NCBI RefSeq assembly: GCF_026914185.1
Contig: NC_070560.1
Coordinates: 2,285,501-2,349,500, forward strand
Source of the DNA: Puccinia triticina
Lineage: Eukaryota > Basidiomycota > Pucciniomycetes > Pucciniales > Pucciniaceae
DNA: 64,000 nt
Reading direction: 5' to 3'
Below, one piece after another: positions 1 to 11,279 of this stretch. A program made the translations under genes and the position numbers. The notes below the pieces were generated by a model that was not told the origin of the DNA, ran no database searches, and worked only from the letters and a program-made list of their open reading frames with translations. Positions within the stretch are counted from its first letter, which is position 1, and each line of letters begins with the position of its first letter.

Positions 1-10
1 GAGGTGGAAA

Positions 11-135
11 CTTACAAGGTCTTTTTTGCAAGGACTTCCATTACAAGGTCAATATTTGAACAACTCCTTGGAAAATTACACATCAACCCCCCCCCCCCCC
101 CCAATGTGTAATTTTACAAGGCCTTGTACCTTGTA
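11..135. repeat. Inverted repeat around a poly-C run
   Basis: The arm at about 73-90 (CCTTGGAAAATTACACAT) pairs with the arm at about 103-121 (ATGTGTAATTTTACAAGG) across a 16-nt run of C. TTACAAGG words recur at 13, 42 and 113 and again near 133. This looks like the end or centre of a small foldback element cut by the window edge. Nothing coding is visible. Confidence 0.6.
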
Positions 136-149
136 AAATTCAATACCCC

Positions 150-275
150 CGCAGAGAAGCCCGCTCAGACTTGCCTGGTACTGCTTAAGGAGCGCCGCGG
201 GTGCTCACTTTGCTCCCTTGTTTCAAAAGAATAACATTTTGAATAGCAAAGGAACACGGGTTGGATATTGGCCAT
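150..275. repeat. Dispersed repeat, copy 1
   Basis: This stretch shares blocks with 2945-3075, including CCGCTCAGACT, AAGGAGCGCCGCGGGTGCT and TTTGAATAGCAAAGGAACAC followed by GGTTGGATATTG. The two copies diverge in between. No coding signal is seen, so it is probably a fragment of a dispersed element. Confidence 0.7.
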
Positions 276-1470
276 GAAGAAACTGGAAGTGCAGCAACAT
301 AGCCACCTTGTACTCTAGTTGATTTTTGAATATCAATTTACTCAAATCATCAGATCTATCAAAGTTTTTAGAGGTGTTTGAAATGAAGAGAACTCTCAAC
401 TTTCACTATATGAGAATTTTGGACATGTAGATCTAGTTATGATTGCATGTAGAAAGTGGCTCAAAAATCAATTTGGAACACCACAATTGCATGGTGGCAA
501 ACAGTCATTGCAAAAATTGCCCTGAAAGGCTGGGAAGTTGATATTGTGACGCCTGTATGATGATGATTGCAAATTGGGAACTTTATTATTTTTGCCCTGT
601 TTATTGCATGATTAGGGCTGGGCCCCAACCCAAGGCCGGTCAGGCAGGGCGTGGGAGGGTTATTAGCAGAAAAATACCCAACCGCAGGTAGAAAGACCAG
701 ATCCAAGGAAAATCTCAATCCAAGATCACTAGCCCACCAAATCACTGCCAACACCAAAGTTTAATAGCTTGAAAAATGGATATAGTTGATTAGATGTGAA
801 AAGGCTAATGAGATGCATCCCTTCTCCGTAGACAATGTCACAAGAAAAAGATTGAGCAAACCAACCCGGTCCAAACAGCAGGCCAAGGTGAGTGGCCACA
901 TCCAAGCCCAGATGGCTGATTGTAACACTGACAGATGGATCCTCAGAAAATTTTGGGGTGTCTGCTTGGTAAGACTTAAAGAGACAGATCCAGTTGTTCA
1001 ACTGCGCCAGTGAACTTGTGGTAGAGAAGGTTGTGGGTTTTTTGAGTTATAATGGGCTACACATGAAATAGCTATTCCACATGGGGGCTGAGCTGCAAGA
1101 CAGAAGGATAAAATTACATTCATATGCAGATGGAAGTAGTTAAAACAGATTGTAAGATAGTAGTAAAATTTCAACAAACCAATCATTCTTTTATACATCA
1201 CAATTGATCAAGCCAAACTGGAGAGTTCAAAATTAAGCAGATATTCAAGGAATAGGAAAATCATTGAGCATATGTACAGTATAGAAATTTGTATTCATTG
1301 GGGAATAGCTATTTTCAATTCTGAGTGAATTGAAGCATGAAGAGAACCAAATAGGACAGATGCTCATGGATTATTTGGAATTCTCTCTTTTGTCTCACAA
1401 TTAGATTCAGAGATACTAACCACACCAGAGCCAGATGGGTTCTTTTTGGGTGAATTTCAGAAGGAGATGA
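276..1470. other. Intergenic, no supportable gene
   Basis: The stretch is AT-rich and contains only short open frames on both strands. None has a convincing start, splice context or recognisable motif. Confidence 0.5.
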
Positions 1471-1961
1471 TCACAATTCAACACATAAGCCCAAATGCAC
1501 TAGCTTGCTGTCAATTTTGGAGAGAAAACTGCAGTCACTCACTGGTTTCCAATTGTTTTTACAACAAAAATTAATATTTGTATCCTTCCCCTCACAATTA
1601 TAATTGAAGTGTTCTGCAGCTCCCACTTTGTTTGCCTGAATTACTGGTAATTTTTGCAATTAATGTTGAATTCCAAAAATAACACCTCTATTAGTTGAAC
1701 TGGATTATGCCAAGAATTAAATGATCCTGATTTGGTTTCCACTCAATATAAAAGCTTACCTGGTTTGAAATACTTTTGTTTCATGCCGGGTATCTCACTG
1801 AGAGTGATAACTTTGTTGGCGCACCACCCCATCTTGAATCCAGGATTTTTAGCATCAAAGCATGTGAAGGTAGTTCCTTTATCTATGACTGGTTTTGGGC
1901 CAGCCAACACCCCGAGCGGGGTTGCGCAAGATAGTAAGAAAATGGATTTGGGGAGCTGCAT
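1471..1961 (-). CDS. Small cysteine-rich secreted protein (candidate effector)
   Basis: Two exons, complement(join(1471..1643,1760..1961)), give a 124-residue protein. The 116-bp intron has a GTAAGC donor at 1759 and a CCAG acceptor at 1644, and joins the frames exactly. Translation starts MQLPKSIFLLSCATPLGVLA, a good signal peptide with likely cleavage after residue 20 or 21. The mature part of about 103 residues holds seven cysteines spaced F-T-C, G-W-C, N-Y-N-C, F-C-C, D-C and L-C, ending shortly before the stop. Small secreted proteins with this kind of spacing and a CC pair are common in rust secretomes and are often treated as candidate effectors. No enzymatic motif is seen. The splice model is inferred from the sequence only. 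It lies about 1.8 kb from the mating-type HD2 gene on the same strand. Confidence 0.72.
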
Positions 1962-2944
1962 TGTTGAGTGTTACTGAGCTAATGATTGGTTGATACGCGT
2001 GCCCTCCAAAGTTGGAGTTGGGATAGTCTGAATATGGCAGGGAGGTTACGAAAAAGGCTGAAAATTTTTCCTGGAGAATACCTATATGTAGGGGCAAGCA
2101 CGAAAATCTGGTTTAGTTGTGTGGCAGCAAGACATTTTCATCGACACGATCAGGGCTTCTTATGAGAACGGTTGTTGTCGTTTCAGCTCGAGGGTGAAGA
2201 AGTCATACCCCCTCGCAATCAACATGGCGTCAGTTGCATTGCAACTTTCCGTCACTAGCCGCAATAAAACAAGCGTCAAAAAACGGAGAAACCGGTGCCC
2301 GTTATATTGAAGTCGAGGCCGGTATCGATCTTGGCGAAGTGCGTCGCGCGGTGTTCGTCATGTCATCCATCTTGAGTTGCCCGACCCCACACAAAAACTT
2401 GGAAATCAGGGCGAAACAAGATTCCTCTTCCTTTATATTTTTTCGACTTCCGGAGTCGATCGATTGAATAAGGGATGCTTGCCTTCCCTCTGTAATATAG
2501 TGGTCTCTCGGCACCTCGCCAAAACCCCAACCTACCGAAGCTCCTCGATTGGAGGGGGGATTAGGTAAGTTAGGCCAAAAGCCATCGACCGGCACCGGTT
2601 CCCCAGATGTTTGATGCTTGTTCCACGTAATTTGGCGGTGGTAGAGCCCCGGTCGGCAGGTGGATAGGTTGGGGAATGATTCCCCCACCTCCGAGCCGAC
2701 CCGCCAAAAACTGAGCAGAACTGGCTTTTCAGGATTCCTTAGAAGCTTATGAGAAGTTCTTATCTTGTCAATTATCTTGTCAATGCAAGGGTCCAGCCCA
2801 ACTGCACAAATTTCTAGACCATTTTTTCTTTCCCTTGCGTAATTTGTGCGTATCTCCAGGAAGGCTTCGTGTTGGTCCAGCGCAAGCCGAGCCGCGCCTC
2901 TGCTCGAGTCGCAGCGGCCCGCGGAAGGGCGGCATTGGGCGCCC
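1962..2944. other. Intergenic
   Basis: A 128-codon open frame at 2302-2688 (minus) has no signal peptide, motif or splice context and may be chance. Otherwise no gene is supported. Confidence 0.4.
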
Positions 2945-3075
2945 AGAGAAACCCGCTCAGACTCGGCCGGCCCCCGCGCTGGTCAAGGAGCGCCGCGGGT
3001 GCTTGCCTCGCTCGCTCGCTCGGCAAGAATCGCAATTTGAATAGCAAAGGAACACAGGGTGGATATTGCATACCG
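2945..3075. repeat. Dispersed repeat, copy 2 (GC-rich)
   Basis: This copy matches 150-275. The GC-rich surroundings (about 2830-3160) hold CTCGCTCG-type simple repeats that create overlapping open frames on both strands. These are compositional, not genes. Confidence 0.7.
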
Positions 3076-3802
3076 AAAGGAAAGTCTGCGCTGGACCGCA
3101 CGCACACCGCTCATTGCGCTCGCTCGCACTCGCGATGCGCTGTGTCGGTGCCTCCGACTTACAACAAGCTGAGCATCATCAGGACACCAGTCTTTTCATC
3201 ATTTGACAATCCTTTAACTGACTGCAGAACGCCACACCACTTCAAGAGTCTATTGACTCGGTTTTCATGAGCACAGTGACATCATACTGTGACTGGCCAT
3301 ATCCAGTCCCATTAAAAAGGACATGTCTGATGCATCCTAGTGCTGATAATAAAGATGACTTCATGATGAGCGACATCCTCACCCGCTCAACCTGGTAAGT
3401 CACCCACTGCCGCATAGAATCTGAAAACGCACCTCGGACTATTTGGAGATGCTCACTACGAGTGGTGCGACATATATATCAAGGAAAGACCCATATATTA
3501 TTCATTGGTCTAGCCAAAGTAAGTGGAGATAAAACAACATGGGATGAGGAACTACTGGAGGATGATAAGTTAATTGAGGTGGCTATGAGAGCAAAATAGA
3601 TATATCTTATATGTACTACATATACACAACGCATGAGGAACGAAGACTCATGAGCAGATCGAAAGGAGGATGGATACAACTAGACGGCTCAAGAAATCGA
3701 AGAAGAGCGGACAGTGGAGGGAAGGGGAGGAAATAGGCGATGATACAATTGGTTTCCCGAAGCTACATCAACAGAGACCCAAGAACGGACAGAGGAGGAA
3801 GA
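3076..3802. other. Intergenic, 3' side of HD2
   Basis: Only short open frames occur. A CTCC/TCATC-rich stretch at about 3530-3570 explains the Ser-rich minus frame. The 3' end of HD2 transcripts must lie here, but no clear polyadenylation signal stands out. Confidence 0.4.
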
Positions 3803-5241
3803 TCAACAAGCGAAGGACTGGAAGTTGGGAGTCTGTGCCTGAGGATTCCAGCGCTGCAGGTCGTCAGCCGATGCGGGAGTAGGAGCGAGGAAAGCGCAAG
3901 AGGATTGGAGGGCGCCGAAGTCGAAAGACACGGGCGGGAGGGGTGCGAGGTGCTGTTGCGGCCACGACTCGGGGCAGGCCGAGAAATCGAGGTAAGCGTT
4001 CATCGGCTCGTCCTCGTCTTCTCCTTCTGACGACGACGCCGATGAGGATGAGGCCGACGTCAAGAAGATCATGTCCGTGTCTTCCGATGAGCCGGTGCTC
4101 GGCCGCTCTGGGGACTGGATCTGTGAGAGAAACAGACGGCTTAATTAGTATCCCACTCCGAAAAAAATAAAGGCTTATCCAACTTGGCGGTGTTTTGTAA
4201 CTTACTTGTTCGGCTGGTGGTGAGGTCGAGACGATCGGAGCGGGCGAGCTGGTGTTGCTCGCCAAGCTCTTCATGGCGGGTGCGGCGGACTGACGGGAGG
4301 GGCACGAGTATGGTTTCTTGCGTGCACGCGCATTGCAGAACTGAAGAAACAGTGAAAGACGTCAGATGAATGCAAGTGGTAGGCTTGGTGATTCTGGATG
4401 AGAAAGCTTACCCATCGGTTTACTTGCTCGCGGGTCATCTTCAGCTCGTAGGCGATGAGATCTTTTTCTTCCGAGGAGAATTGGTTGTCGCGGGCTAGTA
4501 GAGCATTGAGCGCGGCGGTTTGCTCCTTGGTGAATTTCGGCGCTCGGCCTCTGGGTTTGCCGGCGGACTTGACAGGGCCGGATGATGATGGTGTACCACT
4601 TGAGGTAGATGCGGATGACGATGGAGGACTAGACTGGGGAGCTGATTGGGCCGATCTGGATTGTTGGAGGAGAATGTCGACTCGAGATTGTAAGGTGGTC
4701 AGGAGTTTTTGCACGAACTGAGCTCGCAGCCTGTGATGATGATCATGTAAGGCTTGGACGAAGGACGATCGCGAATTGGGAAACGCAGCATTTTCTCTAA
4801 ACTTCAGGGCGTCGGCTTGGTAGGACTTGGATAGTGATTCATCCAGCCTTTGGAGAGTGCAGGAGAACTCGTGGTTCAGGAAGTTAGCGTTATCCGGGGT
4901 GATGCCTACATGTAGTAGTTGAGGAACCAGGCTTCCGACCTCGGGGAATTGGAGTGGGGGGACATCAAAGTGCTTCTGGTTCATGAAGGAGTCGAGCAAT
5001 GAGGCAGGCAGGATTTTGGATGACAGGTTTCGAATTTTGAGGGCCGTGGCACACGTCGCATTCCACCATGGAACAACCATCTTGTCCTCGAGCAGCACGA
5101 TGAATGAAAAATGTGTTCAGTGGGGCCGACTTGGAAGGTAGGGGCTAATGCTAGGTTGCTTGCTGAGTAGTTGGTGTGATTTTGCAGATAGTGAAGCACT
5201 ATGGGGAGGAGTACTTCCGAGTGTTGCCAGGAAGAAGCCAT
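3803..5241 (-). CDS. bE-HD2: Homeodomain transcription factor HD2, mating-type b locus
   Basis: Secure exons are complement(join(3803..4120,4206..4340,4412..5080)), which give 373 residues from the ATG at 5080. The homeodomain (about residues 175-235) has helix 1 around FTKEQTAALNALL, helix 2 around SSEEKDLIAYELKM and recognition helix TREQVNRW-FCNARARKK, keeping the invariant W48, F49, N51 and R53. Intron 1 (4341-4411) splits the gene exactly between W48 and F49. Intron 2 is 4121-4205. The N-terminal 170 residues contain helical segments (about 85-140) that in this family decide self versus non-self dimerisation with HD1. The C-terminus has a Ser/Asp/Glu run (SSSEGEDEDEP). An upstream ATG at 5241 begins MASSWQHSEVLLPI. 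It could join the frame through an intron of about 113 bp (donor 5199, acceptor 5087), but this is uncertain. In rusts the HD2 partner is usually called bE-HD2. A heterodimer of HD1 and HD2 from different alleles acts in the nucleus to set dikaryon identity. Confidence 0.9.
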
Positions 5242-5670
5242 ATTTTTATGAAGTGGTCACTCGTGTACTCTCGTGTATGATCGAATTGAGTGTTCCTTTG
5301 GTTGGTGTGTATTCCTTTTGTTTTAAGGTTTAAAAGGAAGGCCGTTCGTTCGTATTCATCTGCGCGGGGCTCGGCTGGATGGATTGTATGTAAGCGGGGG
5401 TTCGATATTGCATAACAAAGCAATCACTACAGCTCGCACCATGCATACCAATCAGCCCTTTACAAAACAACAACCCTTCTTTTCATTTGCCACACTCACC
5501 CTTTACAGACACCGTACGATATAAAACCCAAAAATGTCGCCCTCACCAACCAATGGACGACTACCCCGTCACAACATCCGGTTACCTTCCAGCCTCAAAC
5601 CAAGCCCCAGACCACCTCCAGGACAACTCCTCCTTCATCACTCTCCATCGTTCCAAACTCAAACAACATC
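5242..5670. promoter_or_regulatory. Shared bidirectional promoter of HD2 and HD1
   Basis: This 430-bp gap separates the divergent HD genes, so both promoters must lie here. A TTTAAAAGGAAG stretch at about 5328-5339 is a possible TATA-like element. The half next to HD1 (5440-5670) is C/A-rich and pyrimidine-rich, typical of a fungal 5' leader. No recognised factor site is assigned. Confidence 0.6.
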
Positions 5671-7598
5671 GTGCCCATCATGCCAAATCCTCATCTTGGT
5701 CGTCAAGATCTTCCAAATCTCCAGCGTGATCTACTAACGGCTTTGAAAACCCAAGACCCTCATGGTTTGACGAACTTCGAGCGTCAATTCTCCAAATTTG
5801 TGCTTGACTTCGAAAGAGATATCCCAATAAACTCACTCTCTGCGGACGAACTCAAAGCTCATTACTGCTTCAGCCACAATGTTTGTATCGCATCAACGCT
5901 GGCTCAACAGGTTCAGCTGGCCATGGATGAGATATGTGACGACTTCTCTCAGCAGTTGAGCTTCCTGGCTCCACTGGCCGATGTATCGCCGGCCGCCTCG
6001 TCGCCGCCATCCAAAGAACCCGTCGTCGAAGATAACGGCAGTCCATCGACCTCTCACACAATCCTCAAGAACTGGAGTCAAACGTAAGTACATAGCACCT
6101 CGGGCCTTGAGTCTATCCAAACAGGAAGCTCACATCTTTACTGTCTTACCTACCTGATAGCCGCTTGTCGTACCTCTTCCCATCTCCGCTCGAGCTCAAA
6201 GAGCTGGTATCCCACACCTCCATGAGCGAAACGAAGTTGAACTCTTGGTTTCGCAATGCTCGCAGCCGATCGGGCTGGGCGAAGCTATACGCGCTCAAGC
6301 CCGATGTCAATAAAAACCAGGAGAAGCTTCAGTCGCTTATCGATGAATACCAGTCCCTCAAACGTCTGAACACCCCCGAAGAGTTCAAGAAGATCGTAGC
6401 AGCGCACGAGACCTACCAGCTTCTGGAGAAGATCTTCAAATGGTTCGCCACCACCAAGGAAACCAAAGCCGCCTTATCGACACCCAAAGCCGTCAAGCCA
6501 TGGATCAAGGACGTTCTCAGCAGCACCCTCAGCTCCTTGAAGCAAGGCGCAACTGGTGTCTTGGACTCGTCCAAGCAACTCCTACCATCCTTCTCCTCAA
6601 GAGGTACCACTCCGAGCTCCACCACGACCTCTTCGCCCACCGCTTCCTCGCCGCACACCGCGTCTACTGCTCCCACGTCGGTCGCCAGCTCTTCCAGTGA
6701 CCGATCGGACTCGCCGGAACTTTCCCCTCGCCCTGCATCATTATCAACCTCTTCTTCCAGCCCCGTCATCTCTTCTCCCAACCTCCTCCCCGCACCCTCA
6801 TCCATCCCCAACCCTCCTTGCACTGAGCTGCCGGCCGACCTGCTCAAATTCCTCTCCAACCTGCCAAAAGCATCGACATCTTCGCACAGCCCTGCCATCT
6901 CACTTTCACAGATCTCACCCGAACCGCTACCCCCCTCCAACCCCGCTTGCGACCTGTTCTCAGCCGCCTCCCTGGCCTCTTCCTCCAGTCTCCCAGCACA
7001 GCCAAGCGCATCGCTCGAACCTGCCCTGTTACCCTCCGCCCTCCCGCCTGCACCTTCGGCCTGCCCCATCCCCTGGAACAGCAGTCGGCCGGCCCCCTGC
7101 TCCGACTCCTCGAGTCGCCCGTCCTCGTCGTCGTCCATGCCCAGCTCGGTCGTCTCATTCACCAGCAACGCATCTGCACCCGCCGGCATGCCCGCCTCGG
7201 CGGACAAGATTTACATGCATCCCTGGGTCAACCCGCTGCTGCCACGCTCTGCCCGCCCATCCCGATCAGGCTCATCGGGTAGCCTTCAACGATGCGAGCA
7301 TCTGGGATCAGTCTCTCCTTTCTTCTGGAACAGCCCCGAGCAGTCGCCCTTCGCATCGCCCCGCTGCCAGGCCTCCCAGCTCCCCCAAAAATCAATCCCC
7401 TCGGCACAGCCTCCTTTCCAGTTCGTGCTCCCCCAAACCCGGCCCATCGCTCTGACCATCCTCTCGTCTAGTCCCACCGAGCCTGTTACCGACGAAAGGC
7501 CCTCGTCCTCTCACCCTTCCATCTCCTCCGCGCTCTCGAAAAAAACAACACAGTCTTGTCTCTCCGGACAATTCGACGATGCCCCTGAAGACCTCTAA
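5671..7598 (+). CDS. bW-HD1: Homeodomain transcription factor HD1, mating-type b locus
   Basis: Two exons, join(5671..6083,6161..7598), give 616 residues. The intron (6084-6160) has a GTAAGT donor and a CTGATAG acceptor and joins the frames at a phase-2 position. Residues 1-130 form the variable dimerisation region. The homeodomain follows, split by the intron between NWSQT and RLSYLFPSP. Its recognition helix SETKLNSWFRNARSRSGW keeps W48, F49, N51 and R53, and has the GW after the helix that is typical of basidiomycete HD1 proteins. The C-terminal 370 residues are Ser/Pro/Thr-rich and low in structure, as in other HD1 proteins. ATG 5671 is the first in frame. A second ATG nine bases on is also possible. 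Divergent from HD2, it forms the mating-type b pair. Rust papers name this gene bW-HD1. Confidence 0.9.
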
Positions 7599-8949
7599 CC
7601 TCTTTCCTCCCCTCTCATATTGTATATAGACTATGTAATATTTTTTTGGGTTCTTGGACTCTTCCTTCGTCTTGCTTCTTCAGATCGTCTTTCTTCGCCG
7701 TGTTTTACATATGCGTAACATGTGCGATTGTTGTATTGGTGGATAGGTACCGCACGTTGTCGTAATGGTGTAAATCAATTAATCCTCACCCTTTATTCAC
7801 TTATAGCTATAGTTAATGCATACTTCAGCTACCACATAAATATATATATTGGTCTAGAATTCAGTCCCAAAGCAGCTATACAATGTCAATGTCAGACATT
7901 GCGCTTCGTGAGTTGGATTTAGCACAAGTCCCTTCCTCCGGGGAGACGCTTGTGCCTCCCCGGTCCCAGAGATCGAGGTGATATTGAGTTATTAACTGCG
8001 GCCTTCGCTCACCTTCGAATCCAATTGCAAGGGCTGCACAAATCCTTTAGAAATGTTGAGTGCTTGTGTCTGCAAGAGCCTCTCGCTCACATGTCTGAAG
8101 AAGACAGATTTTCGAACATGTTTACTTTTTGGACATGGCTCAAGAGTCATTCATTTCAATCAAATCTCCCCACGAAAACGCAAGAGGAGCAGTAGAATCA
8201 AAGCTCCATACGTGCAAAAATATCACATCCCGTTTGGTCTAAGTAGACTTGGTATGCTTTACATTAGTCCAGCTCAACAAAGAAAAATGAGGGAACCATT
8301 AGAGTAACTACAGATTTAACTTTGAATAAAACGGGACTACGACTCACGAGAGGGGGTGCATATAACTTGAATGTGTTCAAGAGAGCTAAGCTCACATGGG
8401 CATCAGACGAACACTTCAATGGAGCGACGGCGTACGTGGTCATCAGAATTTTATTGAACTTGGGATATGCCACAAATGAATTCCACTGATCACTCAAACC
8501 ATAACTCCTCTTTTTGACAATCATGTCATCTTCTGCGAAAACTGCGCGCGTCTACAACTGGCTTGGATCATTATGTGCCTCATTAGTTTGGGCCCTCTGT
8601 TCAGTAACCCATCCAGTTCAGCATGGAGGTGGACAAACAGGTGCTTTGACGACAGTCTTTATTCAGACTTTCTGATTGTTATCACTTGTGCAAGATTAGT
8701 GTGTTTGAGGCAAGGTCTTGTGAAAGGTGCGATATTTTGAACTCGGATTGCTTTGTTGTGCAGGGTGATGATATTGTTTGATTTTTCGTGACTTGTATCT
8801 CAAGTGTGATAAAGATGGGAGAATATTAGAGGGTGCAAGTGGATTAGAGCGTAATCCAGATCCTCTCTTCCATATGAAGTTGAGAAAAATCAAGCCTTTT
8901 GAATTCTGTTCCTTGCTTTCATTAAAAAGATATGCGGTTGGTAACAATA
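7599..8949. other. Intergenic, 3' side of HD1
   Basis: The stretch is AT-rich. An open frame of 81 codons at 7950-8195 has no recognisable feature. Nothing else is supported. Confidence 0.4.
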
Positions 8950-8950
8950 A

Positions 8951-9083
8951 TGATTGATCGGAGAAATGAATGCCTTTGAAACTAGGCACAAGGTGTTGGT
9001 ACTAATAAAAAGCGTACATCATGACTGATCGGAGAAATGAATGCCTTTGAAACTAGGCACGAGGTGTTGGTACTAATAAAAGC
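8951..9083. repeat. Short direct repeat, two copies, at unit 1 start
   Basis: A block of about 62 bp containing GGAGAAATGAATGCCTTTGA and ACTAGGCAC(A/G)AGGTGTTGGT occurs twice in a row, at about 8953-9010 and 9024-9078. Units 2 and 3 have only one copy, so the duplication is private to unit 1. Confidence 0.85.
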
Positions 9084-9350
9084 GTACAAAGTTTAATATT
9101 TATCTAATACAGTATGAGGAAGATCGAAATAGATGTGGATGAGTTGAAGAAGCCATTTTGTGGGTATTTTTGATGGGAACAATGGTACACGAGAAGGACG
9201 AAGAAAAAGTGCAAGAAAACTGCAAGAATAGAGAAACAACGAGAGCATAATAGAAAACTGTCGAAGCAAAATTTAATATATATATATTAGTCGACTATGT
9301 TTAGAATGCGATGGGAGAAAAGCTATGAAGTACTGACTGGGCTTCATGAT

Positions 9351-9692
9351 TCAAGCAGGCTTAGTGTTTGAGCCTTGAGCAAGGTCCTTGAGCTCTTGTG
9401 GAAGCTCGTTGACGTTGAAGATAACACCCATGCCGCGTGCAATTCGAGCTCGGATGGGGGGAGGAAGGGAGTCAGGAGCTGGGGGTAGCTCAGATCCACC
9501 AATCTTCTGGAGCTCTTGAGGAAGTTCGCCGGCGGAGAAGACCATGCCCTGAGGGCGATTGGCCCGTGATGAGGATGGGGTAGCACGGCGTTGGGGGGCG
9601 GCCTTCTGTGGTGGCTTGCGGTGGCGGCTGAAGTCACGGGATGGAGCCCCGATCGGACAAACTCGCGCATCCGTGTCGTAAACGGTGCGCAT
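9351..9692 (-). CDS. Small unknown protein with two ELPQEL repeats, copy 1
   Basis: This 113-residue protein begins MRTVYDTDARVCPIGAPSRD. Its N-terminal half is basic (SRHRKPP and an Arg-rich tract). The C-terminal half has two copies of a short motif, FSAGELPQELQKIG and FNVNELPQELKDLA, separated by a Pro-rich linker. It has no signal peptide, membrane segment or enzyme motif that I recognise. Upstream 5' exons without ATG are spliced to it: the acceptor at about 9714 follows CTTTATAG, a donor follows GGTCGTAGG at about 9776, and another donor follows GGAGGAG near 9900. Transcription probably starts near a TATA-like site at about 10200. It is one of three paralogues (9351, 13060, 16941) kept open with mainly conservative changes, suggesting selection. 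Confidence 0.68.
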   Translation of the reverse strand: MRTVYDTDARVCPIGAPSRDFSRHRKPPQKAAPQRRATPSSSRANRPQGMVFSAGELPQELQKIGGSELPPAPDSLPPPIRARIARGMGVIFNVNELPQELKDLAQGSNTKPA

Positions 9693-10194
9693 CTTGCCTG
9701 GCCTGGGCTTCTTCTATAAAGAGGAGGGACGTTAGGCAGTGAATTTATGCGGAGTAAGGAGAAGGGGGATAACTAACCCTACGACCGCGCGCTTGACCTG
9801 TGAGGGACTGGTGACACAAAAAGGAAGATAAGGAGGCAGATAAGCAATTGAACGAGAGTGCAAGCCAACTGAGAGTGCAAGAAGTAGGATGAGTGCTCAC
9901 ACCTCCTCCGAGGAGGGAAAAGATCCTACAAGAGTAACTCTCAGAGTCCTTGAAGTGCTAAAGACCGGCTTTCTAAGGGTTAATTTAAGGGAGGGGGAGG
10001 GGAAAAATTCGAGGGAAAGGATGGGTGTTAATATATCAAGTCAGAAAAGGAAAGGGAGAGGAGTGTTCGTATTAGTAAGAGGGTATGAGGGCTTCTACTC
10101 ACAAGCGTCACTTGTAGGAGGATGGGGAGTAATTAAGAGGAAGAGGTTGAGGATGGAGGGAGATGGGGAGGGAGTTGCCCCGTCAAGCAGCGAG

Positions 10195-10380
10195 TCTATT
10201 TAAATTAGGTGGCTCAGCACCACCAGCAGCTTCTTCTCCGGTATCCCCCTGGTGCCCTTTGTTCCTTCACGCGCCTTCCCTGATTCGCGCTGCTCCTGAC
10301 TCTTTGCTCAGCTGCCTTTCAACTGGAGCGTGGTCACTAAATCGGGGTGCGCGCAAGGCGAATTGTGATTGGCCAGACAC
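10195..10380 (-). promoter_or_regulatory. Conserved core promoter of unit 1 gene (TATA-like and CCAAT)
   Basis: On the minus strand, TTTAAATAGACTC lies at about 10193-10203 and a CCAAT box sits inside TGGCCAATCACAAT at 10362-10375. Both elements and their spacing of about 165 bp are kept in units 2 and 3, which marks them as functional promoter parts. Confidence 0.6.
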
Positions 10381-11279
10381 AGTGAAACTCTATTCACTGT
10401 CGATTGCTGAGCATTCTATGTGATCACAAAGGATTAACAGAAGTATGGTGTTACGGAGTAAACATGTTGGTCGGTATTCAACCGTGATCGCCACGGCGAG
10501 TATTGATTGAACGGCAAAAACTTAAACCCCAACAGCTTTCTACTATATCCTCATATGTCTTCATCGTACAAGCTATGGATTTTTTGCGTAGGGATCTAAG
10601 GAAGAGATTCTGGGAAGCCGCTTGTTTGTTGTGAGCCTTCCCTCTTTACAAGTACGTCCATTTCCGTAAAGCTGTAATGGTATAAGCAAGTAACAGGTAT
10701 TTATAGGCAGGCGCTTTTTGGGAGTACATACTTCGGGAAATGACCTAGTGTCAAAGAAAGAATCAGACAAACCAATGGCGACTTATAAGATAGATAAATA
10801 TCCTACATCTTGACTGGGAAAAAAAAAATTACATGTCTTTTTTCGGCGACGTAGAGAGCTGCCTCAACCAAGTTACCTTGGATCACGTTGCAAAGCCTGA
10901 ATCTTTCCAATAACGTTGCCGCTGGTACAATTAACCCTAAGGAAAAAAATTCATAAGTGTTACTGCCTTGTTGGCAACTGGTGACTCAACGCTGCAAGTG
11001 TATGTTGCATTAGAGGGGCTGAAAGATCACAAGCCTGCTTATTGCTTCATGATCATCCAGTTCGACAAAGCAAATCAATATGGCAATAAAAAATGCAACA
11101 GGCTGTTTGCAACTGAACAAATTATACCTCAGAGGGATAGATCATTTGGTAGACCTGGTTTGAATCATTTACCTGCTGGTGCTTCGCTCCTGTCCTCCAG
11201 TCAACCATGATACAGAGGCGTTGTCATTTTGGGTTGACTGTGGTCGAACACCTTGACGCGTGATCTGGAACTCATCCCT

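Noticed and set aside
2835..3270. Several overlapping open frames in a GC-rich patch
   Set aside because: Arg/Ala/Ser-rich in every frame, caused by base composition and shared with the repeat at 150-275.
6413..7207. 264-codon open frame on the minus strand inside HD1
   Set aside because: It is the reverse of the Ser/Pro-rich HD1 C-terminus; its Glu/Gly/Ala-rich content is a codon shadow and it has no independent promoter or splice context.
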